Assembly (NCBI GenBank): GCA_947044365.1
Contig: OX345637.1
Coordinates: 4,450,501-4,514,500 of the forward strand
Direction: 5' to 3'
DNA: 64,000 bases
From: Petrosia ficiformis
Taxonomy: Eukaryota; Porifera; Demospongiae; Haplosclerida; Petrosiidae
The translations under genes and the position numbers were made by a program. Each line of letters begins with the position of its first letter. The first letter of the stretch is position 1. The notes beneath the pieces were generated by a model. It was not told the DNA's origin. It was given only the letters and a program-made list of their open reading frames with translations, and made no database searches. Of the stretch, positions 23,121 to 34,866 are shown in pieces.

Positions 23121-23852
23121 TTAAGGTGGTACTAGGGAGTGGGCGGATGCGACTCCAATCAGTTTCAAAATAGAATATTATATAATATGACTCTAACCTG
23201 GTGTAATGGCAACCTTCATATCTTCTAATCACCTTTATAGGGTCCTGGAAGTGATAAAACATATATAAAATGTCCATTTTTGTAATCGCAATAAGTACAA
23301 AACGGAGAAAGCCACGCCCACCAATCATGGCATGCACCAAGTACAATGCATTTAGAGAAAACAAATAGAGCCGTTTTCTGGAAATTCATTTTACTTTCGC
23401 AATAAGTACAAAACGGAGAAAGCCACGCCCACCAATCATGGCATGCACCAAGTACAATGCATTTAGAGAAAACAAATAGAGCCGTTTTCTGGAAATTCAT
23501 TTTACTTTTATAGTTACAAGAGGCTGAAGAAAGCTGAATTCTGTAGCTTTTCACTGAAACCATAAAATCTACCTTTCTAGGCACTATCAAACTCCGATCT
23601 TTCTCAGAGAGCAACTACAGTTACCCGCCATTGTTTACCACCCACCGCCCCATCCACCACCCGTGGGGCGTGTTTAGGTTTGTTTCTGAAAATAAACTAT
23701 CAGTGAAAACATTTAGGCCCAATAATTATACCCCCGGGTGGGTGTGGCTTCCAAAAAATACAGAATGGAACCAGATTGTATGGAGCAAGAAGCTTGCAAG
23801 ACTAGAAACTGATTGGAGTAGCATCCGCCCACGGAAAAGACTACAACCTTAA
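23121..23852 (-). mobile_element. TTAA-type MITE, copy 3, with internal duplication
   Basis: Same element as 21161-21781 in opposite orientation, TTAA at both ends. It is longer because a 111-bp internal segment starting 'cgcaataagtac' is tandemly duplicated (23287-23397 and 23398 on). The two halves of the duplication are essentially identical, so it is recent. Confidence 0.8.
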
Positions 23853-24885
23853 TAATATAAATATTTATTCTAAGTTCACTGATGGGGAATTTAGCGACTA
23901 GACAGCCACCTTGTTTCAGTATAACACACAGGATGCTCTAAGATGGTAGAAGTCTTCTCTTTGATATGATAGTTCTTTATTAATAAAAGCCAGAATAGAC
24001 TTAATAATAGAATTAATAAAGAACAATTTTAAAAGAATTATCATACTACTACAGTAGCAATGAAGTCCACAGAAAAGCATGATTTCATTTTGTAATTAGG
24101 AGGAATGTTTTAGGAATATCTGTTTACTTCCCAAAATGGACCTTTAGCATTCCTCCTCGACTAGGAGCATATCTCGTATTCTCTTTGATGAGTTTATTTG
24201 TCGATTAGAAGCCCCTATGTATCTTCACACTGACCAATGATCCATATCATTCATGTCATGTAGCTTTCATGCAAGTTGTATATTATGGAAGAAACAATTG
24301 AGTGTTATGAGGTTACGTTTGAACTAGTGCTGCAACTCGATAATCGAAATAATCGTTATTGATATAGCACATTTAGCAATAATCAATATTGTGACCAGAT
24401 ATCAATTTGTACTTATGCGCATGCACATTCAGTATAAGCCATTTGTTTTTTTTTAAAAACATCCTAGTAACTTAACTTACAACTGGTTTGGTATTTGGTA
24501 CGATATCCATTTTCATGCCAATTAGTGGGAGGTTTTTCCTATCAAGTAATTAATTACTTCCTCTGGTATTATTGATATTGGGTGCAATCGATATTGGTGT
24601 CTCTACCAATTCCCCGAACTAGTTTGAACAAGAATTAAACACCTACATATATAATTGTTTTACAGTGTAATTATAGGCACGATCCGGGTGATCCGGTTAG
24701 GACACTGTCCCATTTATGCACATATAATTATATACAGGATGAAATCTTATTATTGCTTGCAAAAAAAAACTAAATGTGAATGTCACATTTATCTGCAATA
24801 GACAATTATTGCTAAGACATGTATTCAAATTTCAGAACAAAATTTAGGAATTATTTTATGTAACAGTTAATTTAAAATGTGGTTC
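23853..24885. other. Intergenic, no gene seen
   Basis: AT-rich sequence between the MITE block and the oxidase gene. One ~12-bp inverted motif ('agttctttattaat' with 'attaataaagaac') near 23970-24025. Nothing else supported. Confidence 0.5.
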
Positions 24886-24891
24886 GATATT

Positions 24892-26830
24892 TTAGTCCAA
24901 ACCAAGTATTTTCTCCATGGTTGAATTGACAAACATTTTGCACAAGCTGCCATTGTCGTTGTTTATTGAGTCAAAAACAGTACGAAATTTGACAAGATTG
25001 TCTTTATAGTTGTCTCGAGTGTGGTCAACGATGTTGTCAAGGAATGTCCACTGTTTACACCAGTGAGGAACTCCACCTAGTTTCATCCATTTCTCACCAA
25101 CCTCCTTGAAAAACTTCTGATAATTTTCACTGCCAGCAAAGCTCAGAATCTCCAAATATGCAGTGTGTGCTGTCACTGGTGCATCGTCTCGTGGATGCCT
25201 GGTTGCTGGACAGAGTAGACAGTCGCTCTTTGCAATAACACGCAACTCCATTGTAGTGCTAAATGAAAAGTCTTGACCAAAACCTAAAATTCCACTTATA
25301 TTAAATGCAAACAAAATTAAACAATTATGCACAAATAACATTGACTTACCTTGAGCATATTCTTTGCTTTTGTCCACCACATAGTGCATTGCAGCAAGAA
25401 CTGTGTCAAAGTAGTGGTCATCATCTGTCAAACTGAATGGAAAGGCAAACTCCATGTCATAAACTGGAGCAAGACTGATTCCATAACAGAAATGGATCGC
25501 ATAGGGTAGTGGTTCATACAAAGTGCCTTCTTTGTTAGCACTTTTAACGAAATTGAATCCAGTGGCAGTGAACGCTGGTGTCAGATTATGGTAGCGAGAC
25601 AGAACAGGATTTCCAACTGTACCTAACACTGTGTGCTATTTGTTTCTCTTCTGGATATACGGTAGATGTACAGAATATACATTTTTAACTAAATGATTGT
25701 AAGGTTTTCAAACCATCTTGTGTATTAAATGAGATATTGGACATAATAATTATACTACATGTATATGTTATGATGCAGTCATAACAACTTGCACGATCAA
25801 TCAATTAAAGTACAATTTTCACTATTCCATGTAACTGTACTAACATATTATATTTTACATTCTTGCAACTATACTAACAATACATTAGCAATTTTCTAAA
25901 GTTTTAAATGTTGCAGCGGAAATGGTGAATGATAGAAGAATTAAAATTGTACCTGTTGGCTTCACAATACTTGTCAGGGTCACGATTAATGGCTCTCACC
26001 CACACCTCATCTGTTTTAGGTTGCCAGATACTGACTAAAGGTAGGCCTTCAATGACTCCTCCAATTGTTCCTAAACTATTAAAAGGGAACCACAAGATTT
26101 CTACAGACCAGTAGTCATGTAGCAACTGAACAAGAGTGGACTTATTACCATACAAGAGTATCCTAACTGTAGGATAACTGGTGTCTACTCTAGCCCATAC
26201 CGAATCTTCAACTTTCAATATCATTTCAACCACAACACCTAACACTCCCATACTGACTCTAACAGCATTCATAACAGCATCTACTGTCGCCTCAACAATG
26301 CTTTGTGTATCTTCAAGATACTCTTTCACATCTCCATTGTGATCTACTATCTTCATAGATGTAATCAAATCGGACATTACTTGCTGGTCTTCACTTGTGA
26401 TAACATAATGCATGCAAAATTATAAATAAAACTAAATTTTGCATTCAAAATGACTTAATCCAAATCTCATCTTCTAGATACACATTTTGTGATTACTGAA
26501 CTGTTGTATACATGTGTTAGTATATACTCACATGACATCCAGTAGTAAGAATGCCTCCATACGTCACTCCCATGGAGAATGACATCAGAATGAAAGCAAC
26601 CAAAAAGACTTCCATTAATTCACCAGTAGTCACTCCAGGGACTATAGTTACTTTTTTTATCTATTATGAAAGTAATAATGAAATATAATAATTATAGTTG
26701 TTTTTCTTATGAAGTCTGTGCACCTTCTGTGTTAAAACGAATGCGCTCTGATTTTGAACCAAAGGGATGTTTCCTCTCCAAACTTAAATCACGCATGTTA
26801 AGAAGTGTGTATAGATCTGGAAAAAGTAGA
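24892..26830 (-). CDS. FAD-linked sugar-1,4-lactone oxidase-like protein (L-gulonolactone / D-arabinonolactone oxidase family), multi-exon
   Basis: Members oxidise an aldono-lactone with FAD to give ascorbate or a relative. Exons, coding order: ~26735-26830 (partial, start unknown); 26532-26641, encoding PGVTTGELMEVF and GVTYGGILTTGCH, the end of the FAD_binding_4 fold; 25953-~26395, with M-S-D-L-I and V-M-N-A-V-R-V-S-M-G-V-L-G typical of the second half of that fold; 25350-~25630; 24892-25271, ending in the ALO-like C-terminal domain with P-H-W-C-K. The 78-bp intron 25272-25349 (GTAAGT...AAG) is a multiple of three without a stop and is spliced by analogy, giving ...YAQ-DFSF. The join between 25953 and ~25630 does not keep phase with any obvious GT/AG pair, so a small exon is missed or the gene is damaged. 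N-terminus incomplete. Confidence 0.75.
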
Positions 26831-26839
26831 GATCAGCTG

Positions 26840-29374
26840 TGATATGAACCACCACAACCCACCTATATATTTATAGTTTAAGAACAATGTGAACGGCAAG
26901 GTAAAAAAATTATGATTATATATATTAGGTCAACTACCAACAGAGTATATACCATCATAATTATATTCCCATGTTCCCACCTTGTTTAATTGTAAGTTTA
27001 ATTATTAGTGGCTCAAAAAAAACTACAGCTACATATATATTTCTTCTAGGTATTCATTATAGCTTTAGCCTTATGCTCTTTCATATATATAAAGACTAAG
27101 TTGTCTCAAATATGTTTTGCTTAAACAAATCAGTGTCTTTTAACGGTGGTTCAAACTTCCCTTATATTTTGCTGAAAATATGTTTAGTTTAGCAATTAAT
27201 TGCAAAAATATATACAGAAATTGCTGTGCAAGATAGTTAATTTTAACATCACTTCAATAATGAAACAATTGCTGAAATTAATGCTAGAATGTTTCTTTAA
27301 GTGTCAAAGACTAAAAATGTAACTACAGTGGAAAAGGCCACGAGTTTAAATTGAAATCGAGTTGACAGTTGAACTTAAAAGAATATTTCACACCTCCCTA
27401 CCTCTACAGCTATAATATGGATCAATCCAGCTTAATTAACTCCACGCGATCCATGAAAGGTACTATTATTGAATGTTTACAACTGTAAATTAGAGTGTTG
27501 CTTTGACTTTAGAAAATGGATATTATCACATCATATTACAACTTGAATTCTTATATAACACTGCAATTTAGTTTTCATAATCGATTACTTGATGTCTATT
27601 ATTGTTATATCCTTTCTTATTATTAGATACAGAATTAAAAACCATGCAACCACTAATTATCTCTTCTGCTTCTTTGTGCTTCTTTAAGGAAAAAGAAGTA
27701 CTAGTAATTTGTACGCAAGTATGTATCATGTATGAAGTCATTACAACCTGTGTATAGGTTGTTATGATCATGGCTATTAATGTTCTAGAATGAAGTCAAT
27801 ACAGCTTAGAGAGGTAATTACTTACAATCTGCATTTTTAAATTCATTGGCTTATGTTGTTTATTAAGTCAAAGACTTCTGACCTTCTTTTCATGCCTTTT
27901 ACTTTTAAATGACACTTAATTTTCAAAGTATTTCTACAATAAATTGTTTTCTTTCTGCTAAGTGTTATAATGTGACACTCAATAAAGTACCTTGATTGAG
28001 CTCCACCCAAGTGCCACATGATAACACTTACATGTAGTTAAAGAATGTTATAAAAGATTTATTGTCTATTGCTTGACATTTCTGTGTGTTGCTTGCATTT
28101 TCACAGTTAACTATACATTAAGTAGTGAATGCATTCTTAAGTGTGTCTAAAACATGATCAGGTGACCAACATATGAAACGTGATTGACTCAATGTCACAT
28201 GATATAGTGTGTATTATATATTATTACATACATGTAGTTAACCACAAAGCAATCATAGTGATGGGTCAGGCCTTCATGCTAGTCAGATCTTTTTTTAATA
28301 AATTCAGTGACACTATGTACTACTGTGAAATTATGCATTAACAAAAGAAGTGTTAGCTATACATAGCATAGACAGTTTTCATATTGTAACAACAGTGTCC
28401 TAATAAGAATGTTTTCAAACCACATGTACTATAATACTTGTTATTGTAATTTCAATATCTGTGTTGTGATTTCCTCATCTACCTGTGTCTAGATAATCTA
28501 TTACTGTATATATAGTATACATACATGAAGTTATCATGTTCATTCAATATTACATATTGGGTGTTATGATCGGCTATATAAAGTAATATTGATACACAGA
28601 TATCCATGAATGTAGGTAATGTCACTTTATTTTAACTGTTTCAGTAGTGTCTATAGATAACCTAGTAAGAACTGTTACATAATACAAACTATTTTAGCAA
28701 TATTCTTCTCCCAGCTTTGATGATTTTTACTCAATACTCGCCTACATTGTATGTTGCATTATAAGAGACATTTTCTACTTCAAAAAATAAATTTCAGCAA
28801 AGCAAAAATTAAATTTGTAATATATTATGAAATATCTCATCTGATCATGTTTGCCTCCTTATGAGTTTCGTATAAATAGTATAGGAACCAGTATAATCCT
28901 TGAAGAAGTATGTTAAATAAAATCAGTGCTATATAACATATGATATCATTTATTTGAAAGCAAAGACAAATTGTTATTTGATGTTCTATAACATCAGAAA
29001 AGGGATTTCTAAATTGTTATATCTACAGCTATCTCAAACATATACGTGTACACAATCCACATACTAAATAGGTTGAGTGTTAACAGATCATAGTGTTTGA
29101 GTGTACTATCTCTTCACTCCTTTAGAGATAAGTTTTTTCATCCATCCCTGGAAGCAAATATCATTCTTTCAGCCTCATGTAATTGATGAAGAGTATCTGT
29201 TTATACCTCTTTTAGTTTATTATACAAAAAAATCCAAATAGAGTGAAAATGTGTAGAAACTTGGAAGTCATGTACATGTACATGTATGTGTAATTAGTAA
29301 TGAATTGTGTACTAATTTGATTATTCATGCAAGTATATACTCTATACAATGTTCATGTATGAACATTGTCTATC
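26840..29374. other. Intergenic, no gene seen
   Basis: AT-rich. Missing 5' exons of the oxidase could lie here but I find none with clear family motifs. The small minus frame 27568-27771 is not supported. Confidence 0.45.
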
Positions 29375-30093
29375 ATGCAGTTAGGGTAACAATGAAAGCA
29401 GGAACAGAGGAATGGAATGAGGAACAGAAATCAAAACATTTTTTTTCCATTATATACACAACTACACAATTTTTTTAATGCACCTTCTGTCTGTTTTCAC
29501 TCAGTTGCAATGGTTTGTGAAAAGTATTTTTATTAGTAAAACATGTCTTGCTTGTGGATTTGGCAAAGAAGATGAACACTTGAAGGAAATATGGAATTGA
29601 ATGCTGATGAAAGGGCTTCCTCACCATCTGTACCAATTGCATTCAGACCATCCAAACCAGCCCTTAATTTTTTCAACTGAGAAGCAAAATCAAATAAGTA
29701 TTGCGTTTTCGATCCTGATGGATGAATTTTGGCCCTATAAACACAGTTTGTGCTCATAAGTGAATGGCGAGACGTAAAAATAAAGGTTGGGTCTATACCT
29801 AGCACACTCCCACTGGATTGGTCTTCACAGGCACAAAACCGTTCAATGTCATTAAATTGCTGTTCTAAACCAACATCCTTCAAGTGTTCATCTTCTTTGC
29901 CAAATCCACAAGCAAGACATGTTTTACTAATAAAAATACTTTTCACAAACCATTGCAACTGAGTGAAAACAGACAGAAGGTGCATTAAAAAAATTGTGTA
30001 GTTGTGTATATAATGGAAAAAATGTTTTGATTTCTGTTCCTCATTCCATTCCTCATTCCTCTGTTCCTGCTTTCATTGTTACCCATGCAGTTA
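29375..30093. mobile_element. Mutator-like (MULE) fold-back element with 9-bp target duplication
   Basis: Element 29384-30084 has ~205-bp inverted arms (29384-29586 and 29877-30084), nearly identical, beginning GGGTAACAATGAAAGCAGG. The flanks 29375-29383 and 30085-30093 are both ATGCAGTTA, a perfect 9-bp direct repeat. Long inverted ends plus 9-bp duplication is the Mutator signature. The arms contain coding sequence, so the element arose by inverted duplication of one end. Confidence 0.85.
29587..29985 (-). pseudogene. MULE transposase fragment
   Basis: The 150-residue minus frame (29533-29985) reads from the right arm through the core. It contains 'LGIDPTFIFT', 'GTDGEEALSSAFNSIFP' and 'HLLCQIHKQD', the pattern of the MULE transposase catalytic domain (first D, then D-G-E, FP, and C-x2-H). 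The C-terminal half is replaced by the inverted left arm, so the fragment cannot be active. Confidence 0.7.
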
Positions 30094-30599
30094 TGTACAT
30101 GTGTACATGAACATGTAGTGTTCATGTACATAATTATAATTTACTATAATTATAGTACTGCAAGTTAATATTTGTGTTTATTTCCCACCCCATGTACATG
30201 TACTATTTGGAGTGTGTTTATTAGTGTATGTGTACTAGCCTTCATCAATAAGAATTAGTTTTTGGCATTAGTATAGCATTTTAATGGATGCTTTGTACAT
30301 TTATATATGGATTATGGAAAGAGAGCTTGAATTATTGGTTCTCACATATATGGAAACTATAATGACCAGCTCTGAGATTATAGATTAAAATATAATTTTG
30401 AAATGCAAGTGAAAATGGTTAGTTATGGGTTACATTGGCAATCACCGTTTTATTACATAAAAAGCTTCACTAATGTCTTGCCTTTCCATTGGCAACTTCA
30501 GCAAGGCTTGGAGACCTCTATGTGTTTTGCTAAGCTTTGCTAAAGCAAATTTAAGGAATTGAATTACAGTCAAACAAGATAAATATTATATATAGAGAG

Positions 30600-30945
30600 A
30601 AAAGTATCCCTATAATTGCTTTGTGGTGACAGTGTGTCCAGCATTCGGTAATCATGGCTGACTTTTTCATGCCTGAAACACAAAAACCTATTATAGTTAT
30701 TATCTACTCTCCTTACCTTTCAAAGGATCTTGTAGAACTTTAGGAATATATTTCAGATAGAATAGCTATTAGTTCCAGTTTCTTACATAAGCTACAAGCA
30801 GCTTTTTTCTTCCTGCTGGTCTCGAGTGTGCATTCTATTACATGTATGTGCTTCACCCATTAACTGACCGAGACCCCCAGAATGAAAATCTGGAATCTGA
30901 CTAGACAGTCCTAGGTTCAATCCCTAGTCATATTTTTATAGTGTT
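30600..30945 (+). repeat. Partial copy of the palindrome-forming repeat with a tRNA-like T arm
   Basis: Contains 'atccctataattgctttg' at its start and 'cccattaactgaccgagacccccag' in the middle, matching the arms at 34867-35953. Its right end has a 5-bp/7-base hairpin (CCAGA...TCTGG) and CTAGG-TTCAATC-CCTAG, a perfect tRNA T-arm, but no complete cloverleaf. Confidence 0.4.
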
Positions 30946-31010
30946 TCTAATTCTCTCATACATGTACCTAAATGTAAATGTACACATCAGTGTTTTGATA
31001 AATGTATATG

Positions 31011-31190
31011 GCACACCATTGGCCCAAAGAACTTCTTATTTGGTACCGCAAAATTCTCTCTTCGGCCCAGTGGCACAGTTAATAATATTGTCACTAACAG
31101 CATTAAGTTTGTTAATTGGCTCAACATGTTTTTTCTAATTGTGCACACACTAACCATTGTTGAGCCAATTTGGTCCATGATTCAAAACAT
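31011..31190 (+). repeat. Dispersed repeat, copy 1 (inverted copy 49333-49517)
   Basis: 'gcacaccattggcccaaaga', 'ggcccagtggcacagtta' and 'gagccaatttgg' occur in the same order on the opposite strand at 49333-49517. ~180 bp, probably SINE-like or MITE. Frames in it are not genes. Confidence 0.65.
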
Positions 31191-31727
31191 CAAAAGCTAG
31201 TGGTACACATATTTCCTATGAACCATGTACGTATACAAGTACAGGTATAATAGCAAGTATTTTCAGCGTCAAAGTGCATATAACTAAGAATTCCAAAGTA
31301 TCTCCATATACCATAGTACAGTGTTGTCTAAAATGGTGGCTCTTTTTCAGCATACAAAATGGATGTAAGGCTGTACAGTCTGTTTGTAAATCCTAGATGA
31401 ATTAAGCCCTAACATCAATTGATTTTTTACTAAATTAATAATGGTAATTGTCTGTTTTACTCTTGGTTCTTGAGGGTTTCAATTCTTTCAAAAGAAGCAC
31501 AGAATCCACGTTGACCGTTAGAGATATCCATAATCTAAATGGAATTTACTGATTCTTAATTTGAAACATAATATGTAGGCAAAGTACAAATTTACGTAGT
31601 GAATTAATGATGCTGGTTTAATCAGCTTGATCATGTTACAATGAAATGAAGCGATACATCATGAAGTACCTTTATTAGATTACTATTTGTAATTATGATT
31701 TTGTTTATTTTTATACGGATATAGACA

Positions 31728-32047
31728 ATGGCAGTAGAACTTACTACAACTATGGAAGTTACCAAACACACGTCTGGTACTGACAGTGACCAGGGATTCC
31801 GCGACAGTTTTGCTGACACACCCAGCCGTGATTCATCTCCTCAAAAAAAAAACCTAATCGTTTCTCTGATGATTTCTCAAACACTAATCACACTAATTCC
31901 AATTGCAGTACAGGTAATATTAATTTAGATGGAGCAGTAGGAGAGATTGACGTAGAGGTTGAAACCGAAAAGTGGGAACACTTTGAATTAGAGCCCGACA
32001 GATTAGTACACACTCTAGTTGGTTCTTGCTTCCTTCTGGGACACTAA
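31728..32047 (+). pseudogene. Coding-like exon with a homopolymer frameshift, unidentified
   Basis: An ATG at 31728, ten bases after an acceptor-like TATAG, opens a Ser/Thr/Asp-rich frame. After a run of ten A (31843-31852) coding character continues in another frame, with N-rich sequence and an acidic stretch ('GEIDVEVETEKWEHFELE'), to a stop at 32045. Total ~106 residues. No family recognised. The A-run may be a sequencing error or a true break. Confidence 0.35.
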
Positions 32048-32364
32048 TGACGAGTCCATTCAAACAGCTTGTAAGGTAATAATAATACCGTTTGGGAAGT
32101 ACAATTGGCCAACCTTGTGGCGGGGGTTGATAACCAGCAAAAAGGAGGTTGCTGGATCCATAACCTGGAGGAGGAGGAGGAGGGTAAGAACTGTTTTCTT
32201 AATAAGGGGAACAGCATCATGTGATGTGGCACCATACATGTGTGTTACCGCTTGATCTCCACAACTGCAAGGTCTTACTGTATTCTGAGCAGAATACTGG
32301 TATAGTGACAAGTAAGAAATAAAAGTGATTTGTTCTAAACTCGTCTTGTTGCAGAGAAACAGCC

Positions 32365-32406
32365 GATACCAAAAACATGCAGCTAACGAAGCATGTTTTT
32401 GGTATC
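32365..32406. repeat. Perfect 16-bp hairpin, 10-base loop
   Basis: GATACCAAAAACATGC and its exact complement flank the loop 'agctaacgaa'. It lies in a region whose left side ('ttgttgcagagaaacagccg') also occurs at ~22198. Confidence 0.7.
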
Positions 32407-33348
32407 AATGGCTTACTTAGAATGTCTTCTGTCTAACTAACTAAGTTAAAAGTCACTGCTATTTAAAATGCAGACGTTATACGGGCGTTGTTTTCAAGCA
32501 CTCGCCTTGCTGTCTTCCTGCTGATAACGAAGCATAAATTCTACATCAATGGCTTTCTTAAGAACTCTTCTTTCCAGTAAAGTAAGTTAGAATCTTCAGT
32601 ATTATAAAATGTGAGAGTTATATAGTTGATATATTAAGCGCTCCGCCCACACATGTGTTTGTGGTAATTAATAAACAAGAACGCCCATATACGCTAAAGG
32701 ATTAATAAACGCCAGTCGCCTACTTGCTGTAAAGAAATAGACGCCCGGGCTTCTATTTAAGGATTTACGGTACAACTTAGCTATTATGATCTTTGAATAG
32801 CAGAACATTTTCTTTTGGCTTATGATAATAGTCAAGACACATGTTTTATCATGTGACAACACAAAGAACATCAATAATGAGTTTAATTATATTTTACCAG
32901 GGTGCTTAGCGCCAGGCATATAATTGTGCAGTGTCAAGGGTGAATCTCAGCTATATATATATTTTGTAGGAATGCAATAATAATTAGTTGTGGGCGTAAT
33001 GAAATATGGAGTCACAATAGCAAGACAGTTGTGTTACAGTCCCAGAGAGTTAGGGTATATGTATTATCTTAGCAGCAACTAGAACTGATCATTATGAAAA
33101 CAGGATGAATTTATATATACACTTAAAAATCATATTGTCTGGAAATACAATGACTAAACAATAGTGGCTACATAGTTACAATAAAGTATGAACATGACTA
33201 TTGTTTATGGAGACAATGTTCTGGAGTCTTGAAAGATATCACAAGTTCTAGTTCAGTTGTTATTATTATTTAAGTTCATTATTATTGAGTATTTGAAGTT
33301 ATACATAAGATACCTCGAGTTACTACAACTTACTACTCCTTTAGCCTT

Positions 33349-33558
33349 GTGTGCTCAATATGACCTTTGGTCTTTACATGTACATATTATTATAAATATA
33401 GTATACAGTACTAGATATGTAGAAATGTTTCAATAACAAGCCCTAGTCAATTATGTGCTCAATATGACCTTTGGTCTTTACATGTACATATTATTATAAA
33501 TATAGTATACAGTACTAGATATGTAGAAATGTTTCAATAACAAGCCCTAGTCAATTAT
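33349..33558 (+). repeat. Exact 105-bp tandem duplication
   Basis: The segment starting 'tgtgctcaatatgacctttg' and ending 'agccctagtcaatta' is present twice head to tail without a difference that I can see. Confidence 0.9.
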
Positions 33559-34005
33559 GTAAACAGCTTTGGAATTTCATGGCAGATCAACTGGTAGCAT
33601 TAGTAGCTATGCTGCTATACTGTATGTATAATGCAGTATGATAAAAGCTCCTCTTGTTTGTAAGACCAGTGATATGAAGCTAACATTGACACAATTACAA
33701 AAAGCTATTATTACACCCATGCGTAACTTAAAAAAGCAGTTATCAAACATTCCATTATATTCTGTTTTGTATAGGGCACATTCAGCTACCCTGAATGGTA
33801 CAACATACAGACAATATTTGGCAAAATTATAGCTATGATTGTTACCCTGCAAAAGAAACTTTGTTTGTACTGCAAATATTAATAGATAGATAGATAGACA
33901 AAATTTTATTTGTCTACATGAATGCTGTATCTACTAAACCAGTAGATTTTCATACAGGTCCTGGAATAAACACAAACGACATAAAGAAAAAACAAATAAG
34001 AAACA

Positions 34006-34078
34006 AGATATATTGAGAAAAAACATCCCATAGAGAAAAAACATCCCTATGGGATGTTTTTTCTCAATATATCTTGGC
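34006..34078. repeat. Perfect 26-bp inverted repeat
   Basis: 'aagatatattgagaaaaa' plus 'acatccc' and its exact complement flank a 21-base spacer that itself repeats 'gagaaaaaacatccct'. Loop and arm share sequence, suggesting template switching. Confidence 0.75.
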
Positions 34079-34866
34079 CGTATGTAACTATGTATGAAAT
34101 ACAGCATGAGGGGTGGGGTCGAGAAGCCTCATACAGCTTCGAGCACCCACCCCGAATGCTATATATTTCCCGTACAGCATGAGCAAGACAGTGCTTTAGC
34201 TGTTTTATAGTGTGTAAAGAGAGAGATGACTACCAAGGAGAATTTTACTAGTATGAAATGATTGCTTTACAAATTTTAATATTTTACTAGCTGGAGGTAC
34301 TGTGCTTCATCAAGTACTAAATCATGGTTCAAAGGTCACGCATGATACTGAGCATGCGCATGAAGTAGAGCACAAGAATTTCGAGAAATCTGGATAAGCA
34401 AGCACTGCCAAGCAGAAGTACAGATCAGCTAGTGGCTTCTTTAATATTTTATAAGCCCTTTGTGGCTGTGTTATTTTATAAGCCATTGTGACTGCTTGAT
34501 TGTTTGTTGAGTTTATTTGTTAATTGTTTCTACACCTATTGCTAGCATGATAGTAGATGGGCTAGTCACATTCCCACAGACAGGTTGAGCTTGGGAAGGA
34601 GGCTCTGCAGTTTGCATACAGAATAGAAATGAATTCTGTGGGGAGAGAGAGAGGAATCTGAGTCTGAGCTTCATTGGGATTTGAATTAAAATTTAACTTG
34701 TAATATTAAAGAAGCCACTTTGGTCCAGCACCTTCGTTTTCCATCTCCATATTTCGTTGAGCTGCACCAGGAAGTATTGGGGCATAAACAGTGTCACCAA
34801 ACTGATTAACAATTCTCAGACAGGTCAGAACATAACATGTTACAAGTTATGTTACATAACTTGTAA

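Noticed and set aside
25929..26114. Forward frame in the oxidase gene.
   Set aside because: Antisense shadow of an exon with clear FAD-oxidase motifs.
32044..32311. Minus-strand proline-rich reading (P-P-P-P-P-G-Y-G then A-G-Y-Q-P-P-P) after a pyrimidine tract ending in CAG.
   Set aside because: Looks like a possible exon of a Pro-rich protein, but very short, with no partner exons found.
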